Part shown: positions 32,836 to 48,486 of the stretch, one piece after another
Numbering within the stretch: position 1 is the first letter of the stretch
How the letters are laid out: every line of letters starts with the position of its first letter
Assembly (NCBI GenBank): GCA_039111635.1
Contig: JBCAQO010000002.1
Span: forward strand, 1,674,001-1,738,000
Length of the DNA stretch: 64,000 nucleotides
Reading direction: 5' to 3'
From: Heterobasidion occidentale
Lineage: Eukaryota; Basidiomycota; Agaricomycetes; Russulales; Bondarzewiaceae
Position numbers and translations under genes: made by a program
Notes under the pieces: generated by a model
Told to the model about the DNA's origin: nothing
Seen by the model: only the letters and a program-made list of their open reading frames with translations
Database searches by the model: none

Positions 32836-33978
32836 CGTCTGGGGGGGAGAGAGGGGGGGGGGGAGAGGAGGGGACGAGGCTGGTGCAGACGAAGGGGACG
32901 GGCAAGGGGGAGGGTTGGACTAATCACGCTTGGTGGCGAACACGTGTCGCAGGCGTCTATGCCCGATAGAGAGATGAATAGAAGCGCCTCGGAGCGCGGG
33001 GGAAGTGGACGGTAGGGAGGAGACAAGGGCGATAAGGGGCGCAACAAAGGGAACGCTGGAGGCGATGGGTGAGCGACATGGGCGAGGGGGACGGGGAGGA
33101 CGAGGACAAAGAGCTTGGGCTCGAGACGTACCGGAAATGTCGCTGAGATGGCGGAGAGCGGAGAGGCGGGATACAAAGCGATGGGGGAAGACGTGACGCG
33201 GGGGCTGAAAGTCGTTCGGAGTCGTCCTCCTCCTCGCCGTCTTTTCAACCCTCGGGGGGCCCCGCGCCCGGACTTTGCATCCTTCGCTCTCCGCCCCAAT
33301 TCACACCGGGCCTCCCAGGCTCCGCTCCCAGTCCCCGTCGTGATGAGCAGCGCTCGTTCGCAGCTTTTTTTAAAGTATGATCGACGTGAACGTTCCATGC
33401 CCGTTGCCTCCTTTCATATCATATCATATGGGGCGTGCTCATTGCCGTACCCTCTGACCCTGTCTCCGAACCGAGAATGTTCTTGCGCTTTGTGCGTGCA
33501 CAGTGCACGCCCGTCGCCCACGCCTCGTGCGTGTGGTGTTCCGTCACCTCTAGTCTAGGCGCCGCATGCGCGTCTGTCTTGATCCATTCTGTGAGGAGAC
33601 CGTGGACGATGTCCTGCGAAGGCTGCGGCTGAACGCGCAGCGGCAGCGCAAAGCACACAGTCAGCAATCCAGTCAGCTCAGCGTGACGGCCCCAGCGGCT
33701 CGCGGGCGGGACGGGCCAAGATGAGCCACCGATGCCAAATGCGGCCAAACAAGGGACACGAGGGGCCGCCGCGCGAGCAGAGCCCATCAACCGCATCCCG
33801 CACTCGCAGCCCGTTCGTCGAGCTCGCCGTGGCGTTCACTCTATCTATCAATCACATCGATCCACAATACAAAATTCCTTAGCTCGTCGCCTCCTTTTTT
33901 CTGTTATTTTTTCTCTTTTTTTCGTCCCTCTTTACTCGCCCTGTTCCCTTGACGGTTCGACCCTTCCTCTCCCCTCCC
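32836..33978. promoter_or_regulatory. Long divergent promoter with strand-asymmetric purine/pyrimidine tracts
   Basis: 1143 bp between the ATGs of the Zn2Cys6 gene (minus) and DYRK kinase gene (plus). About 32840-33180 is strongly purine-rich on the plus strand (so CT-rich in the Zn2Cys6 leader), and about 33885-33978 is strongly pyrimidine-rich on the plus strand (leader of the kinase gene). Both genes thus have CT-rich leaders. Open frames here are products of that bias and not genes. Confidence 0.5.
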
Positions 33979-36900
33979 ATGTCCGCGTCCCCCTCCCCCC
34001 TCTCCTCGTCCGCCCCGGCCCACGACGAGAGCCCCTCGAAGAGGAGGGTTCGTCCTCCCGCCCTCGACATTGAAGACTCCTTCAATGCCACCCCTCGTGC
34101 GCAGCCAGATCACGATCGCTTCCAGGATACCCAACGTTTCGTCCACATGGTCTGCAGCTAGTCGCGTACCAAGTTACATCCATCGCTGATTCGTTCTCCA
34201 CGCAGCTACGACCGACTCCTTTGACGGACGACCCGTCTGCGCAGGCTTCCGACGTGCCCCACTCGCCCTCGCCCTCCTCGTCACTGGACCCCTACTACTT
34301 CAGTGTCCATTCTCCTTCGGGTTCGCCTGTTCCCCCGCTCCCCTTTTCCGGTACCCACAGCAAGACACCCGAATCGCGCTACGCCCAGGAGCCAGTGACA
34401 CCCATCAGAGATCCCGCAACGATCGACAGGAGGGGGCTTCACGGCCTAGGCGAGCTGGCCACACCGCGCTGGACGACGCGATTGGATCGCAATCATGCTT
34501 TCGAGTCGGAAAGTCAAAGTGAACTGGATGGGGTCCAGGAAGAGGGAGAGGTGCACGCCCAGGAGGACTTGGACGTGGAGTCTCCAGACAGCCCATGGAC
34601 TATAGAAGCCATTGATGGCGAGGGAGAGGAGGGCGAAGAGGTATATATCGAGTTCACTTTCGTAGATTTCGACTTGTTCTGACCACTCTCAACAGCCTCT
34701 GGACGTCTGGGCGCTCCCGAAGACCGTTCGCACGCGTCCATCGGTCACCGAGGAAAGTGGCGGTGAGGAGATCCTCTATCCCCGCCATCGCCAGTCGGTA
34801 CCCGGCAAGTCTGCTGCCACGACCCTAGCACCCCAGACGCCCTCGAGGTCGTCTTCGCTCTCAGGTGTCAACTCTGTCCCCGTCCCGCCCAGCGCGTTCT
34901 TGACCCCTCTTCACAAGGCGAAGAAGCGCACTTCGGACGAGTTTGAACTTGACCAGTCGGGGACCTTGATCAAGAAGCATCAAAGGAATCTGTCTGCTGG
35001 GGACAAAATGAAGGACGAGAAGACTTCTATCCGCAAGCATCGCAGTCTAGGTGTGGGCGCGCCTTCCTCTGGCCGGGACAAAGGGAAGGAGCGTCAACGA
35101 GATACTATTACCGCGAGCTCTGTCTCAAAGCCGGAGAGGCACGCGCGGCATACGTCGGCGAGTTCGTCGTCGTCTAGTCACGGAGAAAGCCACTATTCTC
35201 GTCGCGTTCACACGACCGACTTCTCCCACCTCCCGCCTTCCCCTTCTACCTCTTCCATCCAACAGTTCCTTCGCCATGCGGGGAGTAACGGCGCTATCAC
35301 CACAACCCCTTCCTATTCTTCATTGAAAGAAAGTCAGACGCACCACTCTCCCAATGTCGCCCACTCGCTGCTTCGCGGTACACAGGAAGGTTGGTCTGGT
35401 CTCGACGATCAGGCCACGGCCGAGGCTCTTCGCAAGTTGGATGGCCTGTCTGGAAAAACTGCTTCGCGTAAGCGTACCAGCGTCGGGAGTGTTCGTCCTG
35501 GTTCAAGTCGCCCTGGAACACCGGCGAAGACTACCAGTCAATGGGAGGGCATCGGCACCGACGGCGCCAAGCTTACTCGGAGGGATAGTGCGCGCGAAGG
35601 CAACGCATCAAGGGAAAGGGAGAAGGAAAATGGACACCCTGTTGTTGGTCTCGGATTGGCTATTGGCGACGTCGGGGCAGGCGAGCTCGGTAGTGCTGTT
35701 GGCAGTAGCGACGAGAATCAGCCCCATTCGCCTGCACAAGACAAGCCGAAAAAGTCGACTGCAGGCGCTCGTTTGAGCTACACGGGCAAGCGCGGATCTG
35801 CCTCTTCGACGACCTACACGAGCACCCCCACGACCAGCTCTAGGGACTCGGCCTCCCTTTCGACTACGACCAGCGTCACTTCAGTCTCTGCTCAGTCGGG
35901 AAGGCATTCAATTGGTAAGACGAGAAGGAATAGTGGTGGCAGCGATATCTCAAGTTCGCAGTCTGCGGATGCGGTCTCCAAGGATCGCGTCGCTTCGCTC
36001 GCAGCGGGCGAGCTGTTGGACGCTGGGGATGTTGTGCCACCTGTGCCGCCTCTGCCCAAGGACCTTACGACATACCGTTCGCCGCCGCAGTCTGCGGCCA
36101 GCGCAAAGTTCCCTCTTGAGCCTTCCGAAGAGAAGGGCAAGGATATGCCTTCTGCTTCTGCCGAGGACGAACGCGACCGTAACATGCCCTTGGACGTGCC
36201 GTCAGCCAGGAGCGTATCCCAGACGACCTCGCTCACCCCCAAACGGACTTTCCCGGCCAGAATCTGGTCCCAGGTTACACATCGGCCGCTTCTGCACCGG
36301 CCGTGCTCAAGACCCCGTCCAAGAAATGGAGTTTCACTAATGCTCTTGGAATGAAATTGTCCGGTTCTCCGTCATCGCCTTCTGTCAAAGAGCACACGGG
36401 TATAAAGGGGTCTCCTCTTGGAGTCAGTCCCCGCTCTGCTACGTTTGGACACCTCAGTCGCAGGTCACATTCCAAGGATCGCAACGAGGGATGGTCACCA
36501 AGTCAGCCCGAGGCAATGACGTCGGCAGCCTCTCTTGCGTCGCTGTCGTCGCTGTCTTCGGCTCATGCCCTTTCGCCGTCATCGTTAGTATTAGCTTTTG
36601 TTCCGCGGAAGCCACAGATACCTGATCGTGTTGTTTCCAGCCGCCCTGGGACTGCATCTAGCGCGAATCAGTCAGCCTCGTTAGGCGCACAGCGCACCCC
36701 GCTCAGCCCTTCCAGCTCGATACGCCGTGGATCGTCCAAACGCCTCACACCTTCGTCCATCCCGTTCTTCCGTCGTTCCTCGTCCCAGAGCGTTCAATTG
36801 AACGCGTCCACCTCTACCCAGCCCTCGACCTCGCCAACTGCATCAAACGGACTATTGGCTTTACCAACTCAGAGCAGTATCTCCCCGATCGACTCAAGTT

Positions 36901-39900
36901 TGTCGACTCCCTCTGTGACGAACTCCGCACACAAAAAGACGTCTATGTTGAGTCTGGGTTCCCTGTTGAAAGGGTCCAGTTCAAAGAGAAACCTGCAAGG
37001 AGACAAGAGCGATAGCAAGAGCGGCAAGGAGAGCACTCGCAGCAAGGACTCGGACAAAGAGAAAGAGAAATCAAAGAAGGATGATAAAGAGGGCAGGATT
37101 TCGGTTTTGATGGGCAGGCGTCGTGGCAAGGTGAGTAGACGCGCGTTTCACCCTCTGCCACCACTCACTTGACGGTCGTCGTGCTGCAGACTCTGTCTTC
37201 TACGGACCAGAAGAAGTCCCAGCCCGTAAGTATGCCACCTCTGCAGATCTCTGCGTTGCCGCCGGCAACAGCTCAACGAGTTGCTAATCTTAAGGCTGGT
37301 CCCTCCACGACCGGCTCTTCCATGACGCGCACTACTACCGCTGGATCGCGAGTTACGTCTCAGACGATCAGCTCGATGCAGAGGCAGTCGGATGCGTCAT
37401 TGAGGAACCGTAGCCAACTGCCCACCATCGCCGGTTCACCATCGGTTGGCATCACAGCTGGCAATACCTCGTTTTCCAAGGATGGCAAAGAGCCTCTTTC
37501 GTCTCTACATGTCGCATCGTCCAATCCGAAGGAAACTCCCACGAAGATCCCTCGCATTCATAGTCGCACCTCGACCGTGACATCACCCGCACTTAAGGGG
37601 TCCACGTCCAGCTCTGCCACGATGACCAGTCGTAGGGCAAGCATGAACGTGAGCGGCCTTGTGGCCCCTAGCAACGAACCTTCGCCATCTCCTGCCGCGT
37701 CTACCAACGAGTTCGGCGTCTTGGAAAACGGCGAAACCCCCAAGGCGACGCTCACCACGGCCGTGCAACGCCAGTCTGTCCGCGCCTCGCCGTCCTCGAA
37801 CGGATCCTCTGCTCGGCAAGCCTCTGGGCTCGCTAACACATCCGTGTCGGGCATTCCGAGGAAGGGCAATCGCGATTCGATGTCGTTCAGTGGCCTTCGC
37901 AAGTCGTCAACCAGCTCTGTGGCATCTTTGTCGTCGGTGGCTCCGAGCGAAACGCAACACCGATTCTCTGCGCTCTCTCCATCTAAGCTTAAGCTTCTCA
38001 GTCCTAAGGTGTCATTGCCCCACTCTCGCAGCTCCAACTCCAACACTTCGAATATACATCAGGCAATGGGTACGCCGTCATCTAGCCGGCAATCGCTTAA
38101 TACTCCATCCCCCGCCCCAAGTTCCGTTGATGAAGAGGAGCTGCTGGGTGACGAGGAGATGATGCATTATATCAAGAAGCAGCAGCAGAAGAAGCTGGCG
38201 CATGGGGCCACCCAGGAAGAGTTGGAAGGCATGCTTCGTTTCCCTGAACCTTTACCCCCTGTCCCACCATCGACTCCGGCTGGTAAGCTCTTCGCTTCTG
38301 AACCCCTTTTCGTTCCTCATGCTTTTTTGATAGCTATCCTCAAGAGCAATCAACGTCATCACCTGTCTGATTACGAGCGGAAGGAAATCTTGAATTTCCC
38401 ATCTGTGTATTATATTGGCGCGAACAGCGAGAAGAAGCCCGCGCACCCTGACAAACCGACAAACAACTTTGGGTACGACGACGAGCGAGGCGACTATCTG
38501 ATCGTCAATCACGACCACCTGGCTTATCGCTATGAGGTCATAGACACCTTGGGCAAGGGCTCCTTTGGTCAAGTGCTCAACTGTCGCGATCACTGCACTG
38601 GTGAATCCGTCGCTATCAAGATCATCCGCAACAAGAAACGCTTTCATCATCAGGCCTTGGTCGAAATCAAGATCCTCGACAATTTGCGCAAATGGGTACG
38701 CCTTTACTCTTCGATTCTACTCTCGTTTTAACGCAATGTCTTTCAGGATGCCGACGAGAAACACCATGTCATCAAGATGACGGAGCATTTCTACTTCCGC
38801 GATCATCTGTGCATTGCCATGGAACTCCTCAGCATCAATCTCTACGAGCTCATCAAGGCCAACGGGTTTGTCGGATTTACCACGGCGTTGATTCGCCGTT
38901 TCACCACCCAAATGCTCGCCTCGCTCTCGCTGATGCGACATCACCGTATTGTGCATTGCGACCTGAAGCCAGAGGTAAGGTTGATTCGTATCACGCACCT
39001 TCATTGTCCTCATCCTGTCTGCAGAACGTTCTTTTACGACATCCTGCGAAGAGTGCCATCAAGGTCATCGATTTTGGTAGCAGTTGCTTCGAACATGAGA
39101 AAAGTGAGTTGGCGGGCAACCCCATCATTGCCTGCAGGACGACGTGCTCATCTCTTCCCCAGTCTATACTTACATTCAGAGCCGGTTCTACCGATCCCCC
39201 GAAGTTATCATGGGCATGAACTACCACATGGCCATCGACATGTGGAGCCTTGGATGCATTCTCGCCGAACTGTACACCGGCTTTCCCATTTTCCCTGGCG
39301 AGAATGAGCAAGAGCAGTTGTCTTGCATCATGGAGGTGTTGGGTGTTCCAGACAAAGACTTTGTCAACCGTAGTTCTCGAAAGAGACTCTTCTTTGGTTA
39401 GTCATTTCACCTCACCGGGACGTTTCGGGCTGCTCACACATGTTCACCTAGATTCAACCGGTGCGCCAAGGCCTGTCGTCAATTCCAAGGGCCGTAGAAG
39501 ACGTCCGGGCACGAAGACGCTTGCACAGGCTTTGCGTTGCGACGATGAGCTCTTCGTCGACTTCATCGCAAAGTGCCTTGTCTGGGATCCTGAGCGCCGT
39601 ATCAAGCCTCAGAACGCGATGCGCCACCCCTTCCTCACTGCGGGACGTCGCGCGAAGATCAGCACGCCTGCTCCTGGCACAGCGAAAGCGTTGCTCGCGT
39701 CTGCTTCAAACCTGTCTAGTCGCAGCAAACCCGTCGAGACGCCAAAGAAGTCGCAAATCAGCGCTCCTACGCCCCTAACTGCTCGTGTCACTCGGACCAC
39801 CAATACAGTTCCCACCACGCCCAGTGGCTCCACGTCGATGCATTCGATGGGTTCTGCGAGATCCTATCGAACGTCCCAAACACAAGCCATGTCCTCATAT

Positions 39901-40004
39901 CACTCCAGCCGAACACTGAACGGATTTGCAGTACGTATCTCTCATTCACATGGCTGGTCCTGTGACGCTGACAGGTCGATTTGAAGACGACCTCGAACAA
40001 GTGA
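33979..40004 (+). CDS. DYRK-family protein kinase, Pom1-like, with giant disordered N-terminus
   Basis: Ser/Thr-Tyr kinase; fungal class II DYRKs such as Pom1 act in cell polarity and size control. Eleven exons: 33979-34149, 34206-34640, 34696-36213, 36261-37130, 37190-38282, 38334-38695, 38747-38974, 39025-39103, 39163-39396, 39452-39930, 39975-40004; about 1832 residues. Residues 1 to about 1360 are Ser/Thr/Pro-rich and disordered. A DYRK-homology box ([20 protein letters not shown]) precedes the kinase domain (about 1428-1725): [21 protein letters not shown] (Lys), [21 protein letters not shown], and the DYRK activation loop [14 protein letters not shown] whose YxY is autophosphorylated. 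Two introns (36214-36260, 38283-38333) were placed from splice signals; the second keeps the frame open either way. A Ser/Thr-rich tail follows the kinase. Confidence 0.9.
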
Positions 40005-40418
40005 ACTTGATGTTCACATCCTTCTCACTTATTTTACCTGCATGACTTTGATCGTACATTTTTAGATTGAGTATCTTTCACGAAAACACAAGCTGGCCCT
40101 CCATACCCCTTGGTCCGCTGTATTTTACCTATTACTGCTCTGCTTGTCCTTCTGTTGTTGTCTGGTCCTTCCTGCACATCGTCGTAATCCGTCGCATCAC
40201 TCTGCACCACAATATAATATCCAATTCATCTAGCAATGTTACATGCCGTACGTTCCCTTGACCTTGGAACAGTTCAACGTATGTAGATCGCAGATGATAT
40301 AGAGATCACGTCTTTGAAAGCTGCAAATTATCCTTCATCGAAGGTCAAGTCACCGGCTATGCAAATTAAACAGGAGAGACTCTTGAGAGGCACGAGCTAA
40401 ATATGTTCCCACGCTTTC
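40005..40418. other. Intergenic region between DYRK kinase and ING genes
   Basis: 414 bp between tandem genes; no gene supported. It should hold the kinase 3' UTR and the ING promoter. Confidence 0.4.
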
Positions 40419-42062
40419 ATGCCTGCACGCAAACGACGACGCTCTCAAGCATTCCGGCGAGATCACAGCCAGGACGCTGCCCCCGACTCCGTTGTCTCAA
40501 ATGAGGACGATGTTCGATCAGATCATGTAGGGGAGACGATGGACTCGCCAAACGGTGCTCAACATGAAGAATCTGTGAGCAAGGAGGCATCAAAGGAGCT
40601 GGAACTTTGGGAGGCATTCAAGGAGGAATATCATGAAGGTATGTGCTGAACCGCGTTTTTTTGAGGCTGACTACTGCTCTAAACAGGACTACGTAGCTCT
40701 CGAGCAGCTGCCTTTGCAGTTACATCGACATTTCGCATTGATGAACGAACTAGATGAGGAAGCCACCAGTATGTGAATTGGTTCATTCTCAGCCTTTGGC
40801 CGACAGACAGATATACTTCGCATCGCGCAGGGCACGCCGCAAAGATCACCCCAGTTCTGCAGCAATACATCTCGGTCCGGAGATCCTTGGCCGGCTTACC
40901 AGCCCGAGCACCAGACCCTGTCGAAATGCCGCTAGAAAGCCCAGAAAGCATTCCACTCGGGGACAGGGACGGGGACGGGGACACGGTGATGAAAGATGGT
41001 ACCGAAGCTAAACTTAATCACTCTGAGAAAAATGCTTTCATATCTCGGAATACGCCATCTCCACATGCTGGTGCTCGGAATCGGTTCCCGCCCAAACTAA
41101 CTGATCCTGTCGGACCGTCCACCGTCGCTTCCTTATCGACTCAACGCACCCCAGTCCTTCTAGAATCCCAAACGCCCTTTGAGCTTCCCCGGGAGCTACT
41201 ATCACAGGTCGCCTGTCTAGCAGAAGACGCCGTTCAGGCATCTCTTGAGAAGGTTCATATCGCTCAAGCTGCATATAACTCAGTGAGCCATCTTGAGCCA
41301 TCGATTTCTTCATGTCATGGCAGACGATGCACGGTATAGGTGGATCGGCATATCCGTATGCTAGATCGAGCTATCAAGGAACAAGAAGATGCTCTTTCTC
41401 TCGGTCTCCATCCTGGATATCATCCAGCTCTCCTGCCCGACCTCCTTGTTCCACGGTGGACCCGTGGACCCCGCATAGAATCAAGCCCACTCCCCGGTTT
41501 TGATGCACTTGACGACGAAAATATGGACGTCGATGTCGAGGATGCGGAAGTGGACAATGGAGAGGAAGAAAGTCCTGCTTTCGGGTTGACATCCGGCGAT
41601 GTGGCCGCTGATAGGGGACGCAATGCTTCTAAAAAGAGCAAGAAAGGCAAAGGGAGAAAAAAGGAGAAAGACGCTGCTGAGAGAGACATGAGCAAGGCAG
41701 CAACGCCTGGGCCTCAACCAAATTTCAAGTTGAAGATCCCTCCTTCCACCGCTGTCGTTTCAGGGGACCTTCCGGTTCATCCAAACGAGCCAAAGTATTG
41801 TTACTGCGATCAGGTATCTTATGGACACGTAAGTGCTATGCTTGCTTTGTGCATACCCATTCATTGACCTGTCACCTAGATGGTGGCCTGCGACAATGCT
41901 GGATGCAAACGCGAATGGGTAAGCCAACTTATGCTTCTCGATGTGTCATTTTCACATATTTGTGTGTTGCAGTTCCATTTAAGTTGCGCTGGTCTCACAG
42001 AACCACCCAAGTCTACTAAGTGGTACTGTCGGGAATGCATAGGGAAGCGGAAAGGACGATAA
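40419..42062 (+). CDS. ING-family protein with C-terminal PHD finger
   Basis: Chromatin reader subunit of histone acetyltransferase or deacetylase complexes (families Yng1/Yng2/Pho23). Six exons: 40419-40638, 40697-40768, 40807-41282, 41340-41828, 41880-41918, 41973-42062; 461 residues. N-terminal ING helix: EEYHEALEQLPLQLHRHFAL and MNELDEEA, later VDRHIRMLDRAIKEQE. A disordered linker rich in Lys and acidic residues (KKSKKGKGRKKEKD) leads to the PHD finger CYCDQVSYGHMVACDNAGCK + REWFHLSCAGL + WYCREC with the full Cys4-His-Cys3 set, split by two introns; the C-terminus is polybasic (GKRKGR), which often binds phosphoinositides. Intron 2 as drawn is only 38 nt, so that junction is the least certain. 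The AG at 40695-40696 is chosen over an earlier AG because only it keeps the ING helix in frame. Confidence 0.92.
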
Positions 42063-42249
42063 TCGTTCACTTCATGCAATGAATTTGTAAAAACTCTGTA
42101 CTATTCAACTCTGTACTAATATAATTCCTGGATGATGTGGCTCGGTATAGAAGGGGAACTGATAATAACGATATAGGTATACATGATACTAACACAATCA
42201 ATACACTGGTAAACGAGAGATACACATATATTTGGATTCGACAACCCCC

Positions 42250-44034
42250 TCAAGTTGCAGAAACACGCATGCCTAACTTGTTCGCGAGTATCTCCATGTA
42301 TACCTCTGCAATATAATCAGGGACGAGTCTTTCAAAATGGCTCGATAGGCTTGAAAACACACCAGTCTCATGCCGAAGTTTCCAATACTCCGTGAGCAGC
42401 TCGTTCAGCTCAGCTTCGCAACTGCGTAGATGTTCAGCCATCTGCGGGTTGTGGTAAGCCTCTGTACCTCAAATTTGAAAGACGATCTAACCTGTCGTTC
42501 AAATTCATTCGCCTTACCGCGCAACTCCTCTACCTGCTTTTCGTTGTCACGGCGGTCGAGAACCATTTCTTCATACTCGCGTTGCAATCGCTCAATAGTC
42601 TGTTGGCCGGCAAGCCGCTTATCTTCGGCGTGTTGTTGTGCGCGTTCCAATTTCTCTTGAGCATTTGATAGCTGCTTTTGCACACGCTAAGGAACACAAA
42701 TGACATCAGTTTCACGCTTGATAGAAAGGGCGGAGCAAAGCTTGCTTGATGTTTCATTTCTAACTCTGTACGCTCGATCTTTTTTTGGTCGAGATGGTCT
42801 CGAGTGTCAATGAACTCTTTTTGGGTGAGTTCAAGAGCATAAGCTTCTTTCTCGATAGTTTGTAGCTGCTCTAGGGCCCCTCGGACGTCCTAAGAAGCGC
42901 AAAAAAGGTGATCAGATCGACAGAAAATATAGATGTAAAATACAAAACCTTTTCAATATTCAAGAGGGCGGAGATCTTTGCCTGAAGATCACGAGCTTTC
43001 CCCTCTTGAGCCCCATATGTCTTCTTGTCCTCCATTGCCGTTGTGCTCATACTTGAGATATTGCGTCTGATACGTTCCGGAGACTGTACAATGCGAGAAC
43101 GTGTACGTGCTACTGTATCGGACACAACTGCACTGTCTGCGTTGAGCCCTTCCTGTCAAGAACAAGGGTCAGTAGTATAGACTCATCATCATAGAGGACA
43201 TGAACCTTTCGTTGCACCAGAGACTCCCTGTCCGCCTTGAGATTTTCGATATCCTTCAGCAGAACCCCTTGTATCTCTTTTTGCGCAATCAAGTGCGCCG
43301 TGAGACCTGCGTTCTCTTGTTGAAGGCTCTCACACATAGGTCTGTCTTCTGCTTGCTTTGCCCTGCAACAATGTAGGATAAGCGATCAGGATAGCAACGA
43401 CTTGAAGATACCTGAGTGCAGCATTTTTCCTCCGCACTTCAGCTAGCTCCATTGCGACGGTCTCTTGTTCTTTTACAAGAGCAGCAGACCCTTCGCGAAG
43501 CTCAGAGATGAAGACTTCGCATTGTTCGTTGAACTTGATGAAATTCGCAATGGCACAGAGAATGCCACACGTCCGAGTTGAATCAGGAAAGGTCAGGTCT
43601 TTGGCATTGAAATCTGGCACTTTCGCAGCGTCTGCAAGGCGAGATCTTGAAAGTGTGGTTCAAGGACGTTTATTCAATGAGGTTAAACAGGAGTTACTCA
43701 CATCTGGTACAAGATGAGGTTTTGGCTAAGGCTATTTCCAAAGATATCCTTCGCGCCAATGCGAGTTAGCACTCGGTAGCGTGGATAGGATCAAAATCAA
43801 CGATACCGGATAGGGCTCATTAATCGCGGCCAGTAGCACTTCGAGCCTTTCATCCAACACTTGCTGTGTCACCCCATTCACTTGGAGAATGCAAGCGAGG
43901 TAAACGTCGTACACGAACTCGGGGGACGGTTTAAGGAGCTGTTGGTTAGTCAGTTTGATTCCCCAAGTATCGAAACAATCTATCAATTCCTGGTTGCCCA
44001 TGGATGGGTACCAGTACCCCGGTTGTTTGTTCAT
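42250..44034 (-). CDS. NUF2: Kinetochore protein Nuf2 (Ndc80 complex)
   Basis: Subunit of the Ndc80 complex that couples kinetochores to microtubules in mitosis. Eight exons: 44034-43807, 43748-43702, 43645-43412, 43362-43206, 43152-42949, 42889-42746, 42686-42492, 42441-42250; 466 residues. The N-terminal calponin-homology-like domain (YWYPSMGNQELIDCFDTWGI, LLKPSPEFVYDVY, VPDFNAKDLTFPDSTRT) is followed from about residue 150 by nearly continuous coiled coil (for example LEQLQTIEKEAYALELTQKE, QREYEEMVLDRRDNEKQ). Intron 6 (42687-42745) has a GC donor: CAA|GCAAGC...TTAG|CGT, the only choice of normal length that keeps the coiled-coil frame. Convergent with the ING gene (187 bp between stops). 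Confidence 0.92.
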
Positions 44035-44401
44035 AGTAGCAGTTTGAGAGATGGTCGTCGCAGACGACCTGCAACAGCAGTGAACAGCGCTGAACTTCCA
44101 GTCGATCACGTCCAGTCACGTCATGTGGTGTGTGTCACACCATTCTCCGATAGTTCTGTTGCAAAATTCTATGTTGAAGCTCTTGCTATCTTTGATGAAA
44201 TAAGTACATTGATTATGTGTCCATAATATTAAGCTGAAGCTACTCTAGTAACTCCATTCGGGTCACAGATAAAAATACATGAATCAATCACAAACATCGA
44301 GCTGCGGGGTTCTCACGCATGGACAAAGGAGGAGTAGCAACCTCAAGGACATTATATAAAAATACACACAGGAAGTGCTGCATGACAATCCACCGATGTA
44401 A
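44035..44401. other. Intergenic region between NUF2 start and DDX41 3' end
   Basis: 367 bp between two minus-strand genes; no gene supported. Carries the NUF2 promoter and the helicase 3' UTR. Confidence 0.4.
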
Positions 44402-46767
<2,366 letters not shown>

Positions 46768-46899
46768 GATGAGGCAGGTGCAGAGTAACGGACCGGCGTG
46801 CCGGTGGAAGCCGTCGAGGCTCACTTGAGCAGACCCTCTTATAAAGAGCCCTCGATCCTCCACAGACAGAATGAAGTTTCTCTCGACATCATCGATCCG
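46768..46899. promoter_or_regulatory. 132-bp bidirectional promoter DDX41 / GAL7
   Basis: Only 132 bp separate the ATG of the helicase (46767, minus) from that of the Gal7 gene (46900, plus), so both promoters and leaders must overlap. A CTCTTATAAAGAG palindrome (46834-46846) contains TTATAAA, which reads as a TATA-like element in both orientations. Confidence 0.5.
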
Positions 46900-48264
<1,365 letters not shown>

Positions 48265-48486
48265 AATAATGTTGTAAGAATGAGTAGATGTGCAGTGTGT
48301 TATTGCTATTTGCCTATAGACTGCAGGCAGTCTGCAGGCGGAGGCGGAGGTTGTTTATTTCCAAGGCTGTTGCCAAACAGACTCGAGGCTGTGCAGATCT
48401 GGATCTACCCCGTAAAGTGCTTGCTATATTCGTAATCACACGAACTGCACCAGCCAACTCTCCTCGTTCATTTGGGTACAATAGCG

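Noticed and set aside
32748..33398. 216-codon minus-strand frame upstream of the Zn2Cys6 gene
   Set aside because: Its Pro/Ser/Leu composition follows the CT-rich leader, it has no domain, and it overlaps the real start of the factor gene in another frame.
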